From: Acetivibrio alkalicellulosi
GTDB lineage: Bacteria > Bacillota > Clostridia > Acetivibrionales > Acetivibrionaceae
DNA: 64,000 nt
NCBI GenBank assembly: GCA_008125075.1
Contig: VLTH01000003.1
Span: 282,035 to 346,034, forward strand
Direction of reading: 5' to 3'
Numbering within the stretch: position 1 is the stretch's first letter; each line of letters begins with the position of its first letter. The notes under the pieces are model-generated. The model made no database searches and had not been told where the DNA came from. It saw only the letters and a program-made list of their open reading frames with translations. Positions 9,874 to 17,408 of the stretch are shown piece by piece. Position numbers and translations under genes: made by a program.

Positions 9874-9964
9874 ACATTCATAAGCAAAAGGCTTACTAGT
9901 ATAGTATAAAGAACAATGCTAATGAATGTCTATGTGCATGTTTGTCAAGAGAACAAATTGCACA
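9871..9964 (+). repeat. Dispersed repeat family B, copy 3 (full)
   Basis: TAGACATTCATAAGC-loop-GCTTAC, the closing half ATGAATGTC, then GTGCATGTTTGTC...GAACAAATTGCAC. It separates the CheY-like gene from the convergent oxidoreductase gene, whose stop lies seven bases beyond. The GAGC/GCTC pair has changed to AAGC/GCTT, which keeps the pairing. Confidence 0.75.
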
Positions 9965-9971
9965 CCCATTG

Positions 9972-11060
9972 CTACTGTAGATATGGGCAGGAAATGTCTT
10001 TGGGGCTTTCGATTTTGATTGTGTTTGCAGGAGTAGGTTGGTCAACATAAACCACTTCTTTAGTGGAAATTGATTCTAAAATATCAAAAACCATCTTAAC
10101 ATCCCCGTATTCTATTTCAGGAGTTACAGATATTTGTTCGCTTCCAGTTAATGAATTATAGAAGTTGAGTAGTTCATTATAAAATCCTCGACCAGGAGTA
10201 AAATTAACTATTTCTGAATTTCCATCAGGATAAGATATGTTTATTACTCCACTATTTTTATCTTCTAAAAAAATTTCTCCTTTTGTACCAAAAATTCTAA
10301 AACCAACATATGGCTTCTGAGTTTCAACACCTGATGGGAAATAAGTATATTGTCCAATAATTCCATTTTCAAAGAGTATATTTGAATTTACCGAAACATA
10401 GGGATTATAATCCTCTTGATGAGGTTTGCCAAAAGCATGTACACACTGTACAGAACCAAAAATATGTCTGATTCCTGCTATGTCATGAAGAGCTGCATCT
10501 AAAAAAGCTCCTCCAAAAAACTTAGGATGCTGCCTCCATTCTTTAGCTGCATAAGTATTTTTATCCATTTCACATGGAAAGCAGCTTGCATTATTTTTTA
10601 TAAAGTATACTACATCTCCAATTCTCTTACTGTCTACAATCTCTTTAATTTTGTTATTCTCTTCGTTATATCTGAAGTTTTCAGCAATCATTATCTTGAC
10701 TTTGTATTTTTTAGAAAGCTCAAGATACTTTTTGGCGTCTTCCATATTAGAAGCTAAAGGTTTTTCGCATATGAAATTTTTGCCTGATTTAGCAACTGCC
10801 TCGGATACTTCATAATTAGACTCTATTGGTACTAATATATCAATTGCATCAATATCATTTCTTTTTAGCATTTCATTATAATTTTCATATACATTATTTA
10901 AATCAAGATTTATCCTTTTAGCAAAGTTTTCAGCATCTGTTATTGTTCTATTACAAAGACACACTATTTCATACTTATCAGTAAGATCTAAAATAGCTGG
11001 ATAGTGAAGTCTTTCCCAAGCCATTCCAGTTCCTATTACTCCTAAACGAATCTTTCTCAT
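9972..11060 (-). CDS. Gfo/Idh/MocA family NAD(P)-dependent oxidoreductase
   Basis: A 362-residue two-domain dehydrogenase of the glucose-fructose oxidoreductase / inositol dehydrogenase family. The N-terminal Rossmann motif is LGVIGTGMAWERLHY; the conserved FICEKPLASNMEDAKK (EKP motif, about residue 95) and the catalytic-face GGAFLDAALHDIAGIRHIFG are present. The substrate is probably a sugar or cyclitol, but the family is too diverse to name one. Start at 11060 with AAGGAGA upstream. It is alone on the minus strand with no sugar transport or kinase gene nearby. The C-terminal tail (KIESPKDISCPYLQ) looks extended. Confidence 0.9.
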   Translation of the reverse strand: MRKIRLGVIGTGMAWERLHYPAILDLTDKYEIVCLCNRTITDAENFAKRINLDLNNVYENYNEMLKRNDIDAIDILVPIESNYEVSEAVAKSGKNFICEKPLASNMEDAKKYLELSKKYKVKIMIAENFRYNEENNKIKEIVDSKRIGDVVYFIKNNASCFPCEMDKNTYAAKEWRQHPKFFGGAFLDAALHDIAGIRHIFGSVQCVHAFGKPHQEDYNPYVSVNSNILFENGIIGQYTYFPSGVETQKPYVGFRIFGTKGEIFLEDKNSGVINISYPDGNSEIVNFTPGRGFYNELLNFYNSLTGSEQISVTPEIEYGDVKMVFDILESISTKEVVYVDQPTPANTIKIESPKDISCPYLQ

Positions 11061-11306
11061 TATAATCTCCTTAGTTACATGGTATATTAATTTTTGAGCA
11101 CTACAATATTTTATTATAACCTTCTAAGCAATAATTATTCTCGTGTGAATTTTGAAAATACTTTACATAAGAAGTTTCACTGTCTAATAATTGGTGATTT
11201 TATCAGTATTTTTTACAATAGGTATTGCAAGAACACATAGATATCAAGTACAATTAGAAAAGGGGAATAATCTTTTTAAAAGTTTTATGAATTGAGGCAA
11301 GGACAT

Positions 11307-11930
11307 ATGGAAACAATAGAGATTTTGAGTCTTGCTGTTGATGCAAATGATTTTTATACCCAGGGGCACTCAGATAGGGTTTCATACTATTCGATAGAAA
11401 TAGGGAAAGCTTTTGATTTAGATGAGAAAAGTTTAAATACGCTGAGATTAGCAGGTATATTTCATGACATAGGCAAGATTGGCATAAATAATGATATTTT
11501 ATATAAGTGTGATAGACTAAGTAGAAATGAATACATAGAAATAAAAAGCCATCCTATAAAAGGTGCTAGTATTTTATCTAAGGTTTCTATGCTTGATGAA
11601 ATTGTTCCACTTGTAAAATATCACCATGAGAGAATGGATGGTAAGGGCTATCCTTTTGGGCTTAAAGGCGAAGATATACCTTTTATGGCTAGAATTATTG
11701 CTGTTGCTGATTCTTTTGACGCAATGACGTCTGATCGAAAATATAGGATGAAACTTAAGCTTTCAGAAGCAAAGAAGCAACTAATTATTAATTCAGGAAC
11801 GCAGTTTGATTCTGTCGTTGTCGAAAGGTTTCTTAGTGTTTTGAAAAACTATGATAAAATGCAAAAAGATGTAGAATATACGTATTTAGAGAAGAATTAT
11901 TTTAATTATGACTGGAAAAACTATATATAA
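11307..11930 (+). CDS. HD-GYP domain protein, probable cyclic-di-GMP phosphodiesterase
   Basis: A stand-alone HD-GYP domain of 207 residues. The metal-binding HD is in LAGIFHDIGKIGI, followed by HPIKGASIL, YHHERMDGKGYPFGLKGEDIPF (the GYP motif) and IIAVADSFDAMTSDRKYR. Such proteins hydrolyse cyclic-di-GMP or related dinucleotides, linking to motility or biofilm control. No sensor domain precedes it and the frame is closed upstream at 11277. The ATG at 11307 follows AAGGA closely; the in-frame TTG at 11292 is an alternative start. No obvious operon partner. Confidence 0.88.
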   Translation: METIEILSLAVDANDFYTQGHSDRVSYYSIEIGKAFDLDEKSLNTLRLAGIFHDIGKIGINNDILYKCDRLSRNEYIEIKSHPIKGASILSKVSMLDEIVPLVKYHHERMDGKGYPFGLKGEDIPFMARIIAVADSFDAMTSDRKYRMKLKLSEAKKQLIINSGTQFDSVVVERFLSVLKNYDKMQKDVEYTYLEKNYFNYDWKNYI

Positions 11931-12327
11931 TTAAGTGATAGCTGAAATAACTTCCACTTTTTATGTTGTCTATTTGGCATCAAATATGACCTACAGTGAA
12001 TTAGTATTGGAAAGTTATATATTAAGAATTGTACGCAAATAGTGGATAAATTTAAGTTTTTTACTTGAGGTAATATTTTTTTCGAGAAAAAATTATTAAT
12101 AGGCTAGGAAAAATGTTTCTTTTTTTTAGTATTGGGTAAAAATAATACAAGGAGTAGATAACAGCGATTTTACTATCCTTAAAAAGGCTTTTTGAATAAA
12201 TGAAAATGTAAGGATTAGTTGGTTTTTATTTTATCAAATAAACTTATAAAAGGAAGATAAAGCAGAGGTTTAATATTCCTATCAATAATTCATTGATAAA
12301 TTAAACATGTTTTAGGAGGTATATTTT
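11931..12327. repeat. Intergenic region with dispersed repeat family A, copy 2
   Basis: The repeat spans about 11946-12020: ATAACTTCCACTTTT, CTATTTGGCATCAAATA hairpin core, a TACAGTGAATTAGTATTGG block and right end GAAAGTTATAT, complementary to the left end. Beyond it, to the trxA start, I see only AT-rich sequence with no gene or clear promoter. Confidence 0.6.
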
Positions 12328-12657
12328 ATGTCAGATCAAAAAGTAACAATTCTAACAAAGAATAATTTTGATAGTGAGGTAATGGGTTCAGAAAGTGTTG
12401 TAATGGTGGATTTTTGGGCACCATGGTGTGGTCCTTGTAGAGCTGTTGGTCCTGTAATGGATGAACTTGCAAATGAGTATGATGGAAAGGCAAAAATAGC
12501 TAAATTAAATGTTGACGATGATGGAGAAATTGCTGCTAAATTTAGAATTATGAGTATTCCTACCATAATGATGTTTAAAAATGGTGAGATTGTAGAAAAG
12601 CTTATAGGAGCAAGATCAAAATCAGAACTGTCTGACTTAATAGAAAAGCACCTATAG
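12328..12657 (+). CDS. trxA: Thioredoxin
   Basis: A 109-residue cytoplasmic disulfide reductase with the active site WAPWCGPCRAV (about residues 30-40), the cis-proline segment FRIMSIPTIMMFKNG and typical length. It reduces ribonucleotide reductase, peroxiredoxins and other substrates. AGGAGGTATATTTT gives a strong start at 12328. Monocistronic by context: no thioredoxin reductase gene is adjacent, and a long perfect hairpin follows at 12831. Confidence 0.97.
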   Translation: MSDQKVTILTKNNFDSEVMGSESVVMVDFWAPWCGPCRAVGPVMDELANEYDGKAKIAKLNVDDDGEIAAKFRIMSIPTIMMFKNGEIVEKLIGARSKSELSDLIEKHL

Positions 12658-12830
12658 CATAGTCCAGCTTATGGTTAAAGAAGTGAGAACAAAGGGCTCA
12701 AAATTAAGAATTTTTATGTCCATCAAAGATAGACATGCTTAGCTTATAAATAAAGTTTTTTATTAATCTTTTAGAAAGTTATTGTTAAAATAAATGCTAA
12801 TGAAGTATGATGGAATAAACATATAAACCT

Positions 12831-12878
12831 TTATACTGAAAGTCTTACAACATTTACGTTGTAAGACTTTCAGTATAA
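12831..12878. repeat. Long perfect inverted repeat
   Basis: 21-base perfect arms (TTATACTGAAAGTCTTACAAC and its complement, 12831-12851 and 12858-12878) around a six-base loop, about 175 bases after trxA. No T-tract follows, so a standard terminator is doubtful. It may be a processing or bidirectional stop structure, or a protein-binding cruciform. Confidence 0.75.
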
Positions 12879-12989
12879 TGGTTTATAATGAATGTATAAG
12901 ATCATGTTCATATTTTCTCTAGCAAAAAAGTTTTTTGAGTATATAAAGAGCAAAAATAAAGTTTTTTCGGGAAAAAGGAGGATTTTTAA

Positions 12990-13037
12990 ATGCATAAATT
13001 GAATAATAATATTAATAAGGAGAAGGTTTTTTATTAA
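12990..13037 (+). CDS. Possible 15-residue leader peptide
   Basis: ATG at 12990 after an excellent AAAGGAGG site (spacing about seven), reading MHKLNNNINKEKVFY and stopping 36 bases before the DivIVA-domain gene. Either a small leader ORF coupled to the next gene or chance. The strong ribosome binding site is the only support. Confidence 0.3.
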   Translation: MHKLNNNINKEKVFY

Positions 13038-13073
13038 CGTTAATATTTTGTTAATTAATAGGAGGAACCGCAA

Positions 13074-13628
13074 ATGGCTGGTGAAAAAAGGTTTGGTACT
13101 TCAATGCTTGGATTTAAGCAAACAGATGTAAATTCTTACATTGAAAAAATACTTAGGGAGTTTGATGATAAGTTAAAAGAAAAAGAAAGTGAGATAGCTG
13201 AACTTAAAAATCAAAACAGAGAACTAAGAATTAAGTATGAAGATATTGCAAGAAAATCAAATCATATAAATGATGATAGATCAAAAATAGCAGATGTTTT
13301 AATTAAGGCTCAGGAAAAAGCAGATGTAATTTTAGAAGATGCAAAAAAACAAGCAGGTGAAGAAAGAAAAAAACTATCAGACATGGTAGAAAGTGAAAAA
13401 GAAAAACTTGTGGACATGAAAGAAGAAATCAAATCATTGAGAAAAGAAGTTATTAGTACCTTAAAAAAATATGAATCAGATTTAAACGTAATAGAGGAGC
13501 TTGCTGTAAATAAGCTTAATGATTTTGAGGACTCAAAAAAAAACGATGAAGAAAATGATGACGACTTTTCAGAAGACATAATAGAGGAAATCTTGGAAGA
13601 GTATTCAGGAAAATCAAGTAATAGTTAA
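13074..13628 (+). CDS. DivIVA-domain coiled-coil protein
   Basis: A 184-residue protein with an N-terminal DivIVA membrane-targeting segment (FGTSMLGFKQTDVNSYIEKILREF, about residues 7-30), a long coiled coil to about residue 150 and an acidic C-terminal tail. DivIVA/GpsB-family proteins gather at curved membranes at cell poles and septa and recruit division or cell-wall proteins. It is not in the usual sepF-ylmH-divIVA cluster, so it is probably a paralogue rather than divIVA itself. Start ATG 13074 with AGGAGG upstream. A hairpin with ten-base arms follows at once. Confidence 0.8.
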   Translation: MAGEKRFGTSMLGFKQTDVNSYIEKILREFDDKLKEKESEIAELKNQNRELRIKYEDIARKSNHINDDRSKIADVLIKAQEKADVILEDAKKQAGEERKKLSDMVESEKEKLVDMKEEIKSLRKEVISTLKKYESDLNVIEELAVNKLNDFEDSKKNDEENDDDFSEDIIEEILEEYSGKSSNS

Positions 13629-13630
13629 TA

Positions 13631-13653
13631 AAGTCTTAATCAAATTAAGACTT
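13631..13653 (+). terminator. Hairpin after the DivIVA-domain gene
   Basis: AAGTCTTAAT-CAA-ATTAAGACTT, perfect ten-base arms starting two bases after the stop codon. The sequence after it is AT-rich (GTAAAATATATTTTTATTTT) but not a clean T-run. Confidence 0.55.
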
Positions 13654-13705
13654 GTAAAATATATTTTTATTTTATATAATTACTTTATTGTGATGGTGAG
13701 AAATG

Positions 13706-13744
13706 CTTCTTCCCCTATGTTTTTATGGAAGAAGATTTTTTTTA
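13706..13744 (+). terminator. Rho-independent terminator
   Basis: CTTCTTCC and GGAAGAAG arms (13706-13713 and 13727-13734) around a 13-base loop, followed by a run of nine T. It closes the DivIVA-domain transcript and runs into a family D repeat. Confidence 0.7.
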
Positions 13745-13815
13745 TTAGAAGACTTGGAAGGGCGTGAAAGACTTAAAAGCGAAGGGATTAGATGCCCCTG
13801 GCTTTTATTAGAATA
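13740..13815 (+). repeat. Dispersed repeat family D, single copy
   Basis: TTTATTAGAAGACTTGG, AGGGCGTGAAAGACTTAAAA, GCGAAGGGATTAGATGCCCC, then TGGCTTTTATTAG. It matches the tandem 63-base units at 61398-61567 and the copy at 39125. It lies immediately upstream of the Lrp-aminotransferase operon. Confidence 0.7.
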
Positions 13816-13871
13816 CTTAAAACAAAGTGGAAGTTTTTATTATTAAAACTATTTATAAGGAGAGGATAACT

Positions 13872-14351
13872 GTGGAAGATATACTAGAAATACTAGAAAA
13901 CAATAGCAAAATAGATGCTGAGCAAATTGCAGCAATGACTGGAAAAAGTATTGATGAAATTAAGGCTACTATTGATAAGTATGAACAGGAAAATATCATT
14001 TTAAAATATAATACACTGATTAATTGGGAAAAAACAAATAAAGAAGTGGTTACAGCTTTAATTGAAGTAAAAGTTACTCCACAAAGGGGAGAAGGTTTTG
14101 ATAAAGTAGCAGATAGGATATATAGGTATCCACAAGTTAAGGCTTGCTACCTTATGTCAGGTGGATTTGATTTAACGGTTATACTTGAAGGAAAAAGCAT
14201 GAAAGAAGTTGCTTTATTTGTAGCAGAAAAACTTGCACCTCTTGACTCAGTACTAAGTACATCTACACATTTTGTATTGAAAAAATATAAAGATAAGGGA
14301 ACTATTTTTGAAGGGAAGCAAAAAGATGATAGGGAGGCTGTAGTTTTATGA
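13872..14351 (+). CDS. Lrp/AsnC family transcriptional regulator
   Basis: A 159-residue regulator with an N-terminal winged helix (IDAEQIAAMTGKSIDEIKATIDKYEQ, about residues 15-45) and a C-terminal RAM/AsnC ligand-binding domain (VTALIEVKVTPQ, YLMSGGFDLTVILEGKSMKEV). The GTG at 13872 is chosen because AAGGAGAGG lies six bases upstream; an earlier in-frame GTG at 13827 has no such site and abuts repeat DNA. The stop overlaps the start of the aminotransferase gene by four bases (ATGA), so the pair is translationally coupled. It probably controls its own operon in response to an amino acid; which one is unknown. Confidence 0.92.
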   Translation: MEDILEILENNSKIDAEQIAAMTGKSIDEIKATIDKYEQENIILKYNTLINWEKTNKEVVTALIEVKVTPQRGEGFDKVADRIYRYPQVKACYLMSGGFDLTVILEGKSMKEVALFVAEKLAPLDSVLSTSTHFVLKKYKDKGTIFEGKQKDDREAVVL

Positions 14352-15517
14352 ATATGTCAGATATGATTTCACCATTAGTTAAAAATATACCTCCATCAGG
14401 AATAAGAAAATTTTTTGATCTGGTTAATGAAATGAAAGATGCAATATCCCTTAGCATTGGAGAGCCTGATTTTGTAACTCCTTGGACTGTAAGAGAAGCA
14501 GGGATTTATTCCTTAGAAAAGGGGCATACTCACTATTCTCCTAATGCAGGTTTTATGGAACTAAGAAAAGAGATTTGCAATTATTTAAAAAGAAGATACG
14601 GGCTATCTTACAATCCAGAAAAAGAAGTTGTTGTTACTGTTGGAGGAAGTGAAGGCATTGATATAGCGTTAAGATCACTAGTGTCTCAGGGAGATGAGGT
14701 TATTATACCTGAGCCAAGTTTTGTATCTTACAAGCCATGCGCTGTCTTTACTGGTGCAACACCTGTTATTATTAATCTAAGAGATGAAGATGAATTTAGA
14801 TTAACACCAGAACTTTTAGAAAAAGCAATTACAGATAAGACTAAGGTTCTTATTTTGCCTTTTCCCAACAATCCTACAGGGGCAATTATGACAAGAGAAG
14901 ACTTAGAGAAAATTGTGGAGGTAATAAAAAACAGGGATATTATAGTAATTTCTGATGAAATTTATTCAGAGCTAACTTATAGTGGGGAGCATGTTTCTAT
15001 TGCAAGCTTTCCTGAAATGAAAGACAAGACTCTAGTAATAAACGGGTTTTCAAAGGCTTATGCAATGACAGGTTGGCGTTTAGGATATGCATGTGGACAC
15101 CCTGATTTAATAGAAGCAATGTACAAAGTGCATCAATATGCTATAATGTGTTCTCCTACAACAGCTCAATATGCAGCAGTTGAAGCTTTAAAAAATGCTG
15201 ATGATGAAGTTAAATCTATGGTAAAGGAGTACAACAGAAGAAGGAGAGTTTTGGTAGATGGATTTAGAGATGCAGGGCTTGATTGCTTTGAACCTTTAGG
15301 AGCTTTTTATGTATTTCCCTGTATTAAATCAACAGGAATGAGCTCTTCAGATTTTTGTGAGAAACTCCTTATTGAAGAGAAGGTTGCAGTTGTTCCAGGC
15401 ACTGCTTTTGGTGACTGTGGAGAGGGGTTTGTTCGAGTTTGTTATTCAAGGTCAATGGATAATATAATTGAAGCTATAAAAAGGATAAAAAGATTTGTGG
15501 AGAGAAATAAAAATTAA
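14348..15517 (+). CDS. Class I pyridoxal-phosphate aminotransferase (aspartate/PatA-like)
   Basis: A 389-residue fold-type I aminotransferase. Visible motifs: SLSIGEPDF near the N-terminus, GHTHYSPNAGFMELR, the ILPFPNNPTGA turn, ISDEIYSELTY, the PLP lysine in INGFSKAYAMTGWRLGY (about residue 235) and FVRVCYSRS with the substrate carboxylate-binding Arg near the end. The closest known branch is Firmicute PatA / aspartate aminotransferase Ib, which acts on aspartate, acetyl-diaminopimelate or aromatic amino acids. Coupled to an Lrp regulator, which supports a role in amino-acid metabolism. The exact substrate is not determined. Confidence 0.92.
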   Translation: MNMSDMISPLVKNIPPSGIRKFFDLVNEMKDAISLSIGEPDFVTPWTVREAGIYSLEKGHTHYSPNAGFMELRKEICNYLKRRYGLSYNPEKEVVVTVGGSEGIDIALRSLVSQGDEVIIPEPSFVSYKPCAVFTGATPVIINLRDEDEFRLTPELLEKAITDKTKVLILPFPNNPTGAIMTREDLEKIVEVIKNRDIIVISDEIYSELTYSGEHVSIASFPEMKDKTLVINGFSKAYAMTGWRLGYACGHPDLIEAMYKVHQYAIMCSPTTAQYAAVEALKNADDEVKSMVKEYNRRRRVLVDGFRDAGLDCFEPLGAFYVFPCIKSTGMSSSDFCEKLLIEEKVAVVPGTAFGDCGEGFVRVCYSRSMDNIIEAIKRIKRFVERNKN

Positions 15518-15530
15518 AAAAGGATAAAAA

Positions 15531-15559
15531 AATCGTACTATGTTTAACATAGTACGATT
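15531..15559. terminator. Bidirectional terminator between convergent genes
   Basis: AATCGTACTATG and CATAGTACGATT, perfect 12-base arms with a five-base loop. It lies 14 bases after the aminotransferase stop and before the 3' end of the convergent Spo0E-like gene. A-rich on the left, so it can serve the minus strand too. Confidence 0.75.
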
Positions 15560-15615
15560 AAATAAGTGTATATATAAAATTGTGCAGGATGTCAATTTAG
15601 TAGCTTCATTTAAAA

Positions 15616-15768
15616 TTATGAAGCATATTTTTTGTCTAAATTCAATTGGCTTAACATATAACTTGCAATTAATTTGTCTAATTCTTGACTTGTTGTGAGA
15701 ATATCACAAGCATCTCCAGAGTCAAGTACAGTGTGAAGCTTTTCTCTAAGGTATTCAATTTTGTCCAA
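15616..15768 (-). CDS. Spo0E-like aspartyl-phosphate phosphatase
   Basis: A 50-residue reading frame on the minus strand, starting at a TTG (15768) with GGAGG seven bases upstream. It reads MDKIEYLREKLHTVLDSGD, then the signature TTSQELDKLIASYM and a short basic tail. Spo0E-family proteins are two-helix phosphatases that remove phosphate from Spo0A~P (or other receivers) and hold back sporulation; SQELDxLI is the family signature. The length matches the short Spo0E-like members. It lies convergent to the aminotransferase gene and divergent from the XRE regulator. The TTG start and small size make it easy to miss in annotation. Confidence 0.82.
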   Translation of the reverse strand: MDKIEYLREKLHTVLDSGDACDILTTSQELDKLIASYMLSQLNLDKKYAS

Positions 15769-15940
15769 AACATCGCCTCCAGTTATAATATTTATAATAT
15801 AATTTACAAATCAATAATATAAATGATTTGCTAATAACAAATTTAGTAAAGTAAAATATTTAAATAAAACTTGTTTAATTACTTAAAACTATGATAGAAT
15901 ATATTTTGTCGAGCAGTTCTTAATGGTCATACTTTATTTT

Positions 15941-16001
15941 ACAGCAACAATCTGTTGCTGTCAATAATAATTCTGAAAAAAATGCAAACATTTTGTTGCA
16001 T
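15941..16001. promoter_or_regulatory. Two operator-like palindromes upstream of the XRE regulator
   Basis: ACAGCAACA-ATC-TGTTGCTGT (15941-15961, perfect nine-base arms) and ATGCAA...TTGCAT within 15982-16001. Both contain a CAACA/TGTTGC-like core and lie 46-106 bases upstream of the XRE gene, where an autoregulatory binding site would be expected. No protein evidence. Confidence 0.4.
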
Positions 16002-16047
16002 GAAAAAAGGAATTAATAGTTTCAATATGTCTTAAGGTGGTATATTA

Positions 16048-16725
16048 ATGGCTTTCTCAATAATGCTCAAACAATTAAGAGAGGAAAAGGGACTCTCGCA
16101 AAAAGATATAGCTGAATACTTAGGAATTACTCGTCAAGCAATTGCTTCATATGAGCTTGCTAAAAGAGAACCTGATTATGAAATTCTACATAAATTAGCT
16201 GATTATTTTGGTGTATCAGCAGATTATTTGTTAGGTCGTGCAAATTGTAGAGACCTAAATGCCATAACTGTGGGAAAGAACATAGAATTAATTAGGGGAG
16301 ATCGTACATTTCAACAACTTTCTGAAGATATCAGCAAAAAATTAGGAACTTTGATTTTCCCAGAAATGTTGGAGCTATACGCAAAAGGAGAAAGAATGCC
16401 TTTTATTGGAACGATTAAAATTTTAGCCAAGTATGCTCAAGTAAGAGATAGTTTTTTTCATACACATAATACGCTTGAGACATATGAAAAAGAAAAAAAA
16501 CTTTACTTACTAGAAGTTGGTCAGGAGAAGCTTACAGATGCAAATGAGCAGACTGGAACAATATTTGATCATATAAAGGACAATGATTTAATTATGTGGT
16601 TAACTGAAGAAAGCAGCCTGCCCTACATAAGATTAGCTAAAGAAATTGAAGATGCAGGTTTAGCTGTAGAAGCTTTAAAACCTCTTCTTGATAGTATAAG
16701 TAATACTAAAACAAAAATGAAATAA
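16048..16725 (+). CDS. XRE family transcriptional regulator with long C-terminal domain
   Basis: A 225-residue protein. Residues 5-62 form a Cro/CI helix-turn-helix (LKQLREEKGLSQKDIAEYLG, TRQAIASYELAKREPDYEIL, ADYFGVSADYLLG). The remaining 160 residues are helical with no domain I recognise; a second, weaker helix-turn-helix-like block may lie around residues 72-125. The ATG at 16048 has AAGGTGG upstream. The ANTAR regulator begins 32 bases after it, so they are probably one operon. Two inverted repeats upstream are candidate operators. Confidence 0.88.
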   Translation: MAFSIMLKQLREEKGLSQKDIAEYLGITRQAIASYELAKREPDYEILHKLADYFGVSADYLLGRANCRDLNAITVGKNIELIRGDRTFQQLSEDISKKLGTLIFPEMLELYAKGERMPFIGTIKILAKYAQVRDSFFHTHNTLETYEKEKKLYLLEVGQEKLTDANEQTGTIFDHIKDNDLIMWLTEESSLPYIRLAKEIEDAGLAVEALKPLLDSISNTKTKMK

Positions 16726-16757
16726 TGTACATATAAATTTGAAAGGCTGATTTTGTA

Positions 16758-17342
16758 ATGGGAGAAAAATATATAGTAGCAACCTTAAATACACCTTTTC
16801 ATATTGAAATCAGAAACATACTAAATCCACAAGGATACATTCATGGAGGTAATTGTGATGGTGGAGTTTCATTGCTAAGATTGGTAAGAAGTTACAATCC
16901 GGATTTTGTTGTAGTAGATATGAATATGCAGTGGAGAGAACTAAAACAAACCATTGAAACCATAGATGAAGAAATGTTATGTTTTTGTATCCTTGTTGGA
17001 GACTATAAAAATGTTGAAATCACAAGTCTTATAGAGAACTCAATGGTTGTATCATTTTGTTATAAACCTTTAAATAGAGAAATGTTTATTAATTCAGTTG
17101 AGATGGCGTCAATTAGTTTTATAAGATTAATAAAGCTTGATAAGAAACTAAAAGAAGCTAAGGAAGACTTACATTCTAAAAAGTTAATAGAGCGCGCTAA
17201 GTATATTTTAATGGAAAAGGAGAGTATAAGTGAAAATGATGCCTATTCAATAATAAGAAAAAAGAGTATGGATACAAGATTGTCAATGAAACAAGTTGCA
17301 GAAGATATTATTTTGTCTCACAAAATTAGTGAAAGAAAATAG
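16758..17342 (+). CDS. ANTAR-domain response regulator (RNA-binding antiterminator)
   Basis: A 194-residue protein. The N-terminal 120 residues have a receiver-like fold (NPDFVVVDMNMQW, with the acceptor Asp at about residue 54), but the usual acidic pair near residue 10 is absent (IVATLNTPFH), so normal phosphorylation is doubtful. A short coiled coil leads to the C-terminal ANTAR domain (LIERAKYILMEKESISENDA, then SMDTRLSMKQVAEDII), which binds paired hexanucleotide hairpins in nascent RNA and prevents termination. The pseudo-receiver may respond to a ligand or partner instead. The target leader RNA is not evident in the window. Confidence 0.87.
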   Translation: MGEKYIVATLNTPFHIEIRNILNPQGYIHGGNCDGGVSLLRLVRSYNPDFVVVDMNMQWRELKQTIETIDEEMLCFCILVGDYKNVEITSLIENSMVVSFCYKPLNREMFINSVEMASISFIRLIKLDKKLKEAKEDLHSKKLIERAKYILMEKESISENDAYSIIRKKSMDTRLSMKQVAEDIILSHKISERK

Positions 17343-17408
17343 ACTTTTTTTAATAAATGTTGTAGAATGAACACAGTATTTTATTATTAATTTAGGAGTT
17401 GATGAAAG

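Noticed and set aside
11140-11291. A lost sensor domain upstream of the HD-GYP protein.
   Set aside because: All frames upstream carry early stops and give no recognisable sequence; stand-alone HD-GYP proteins are common.
13827-13871. An N-terminal extension of the Lrp regulator from GTG 13827.
   Set aside because: The stretch abuts the family D repeat, lacks a ribosome binding site and contains the true site for GTG 13872.
15907-15913. TGTCGAG as a Spo0A box near the Spo0E-like gene, and the reverse CTCGACA at 52294 near spoIIP.
   Set aside because: Both miss one base of the TGTCGAA core and are single sites; too weak to annotate as operators.
15988-16001. AACATTTTGTTGCA occurs both upstream of the XRE gene and upstream of spoIIP (about 52317-52330), suggesting a shared sporulation operator.
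   Set aside because: In a 64-kb AT-rich window, chance matches of this length are expected, and the flanks do not agree.
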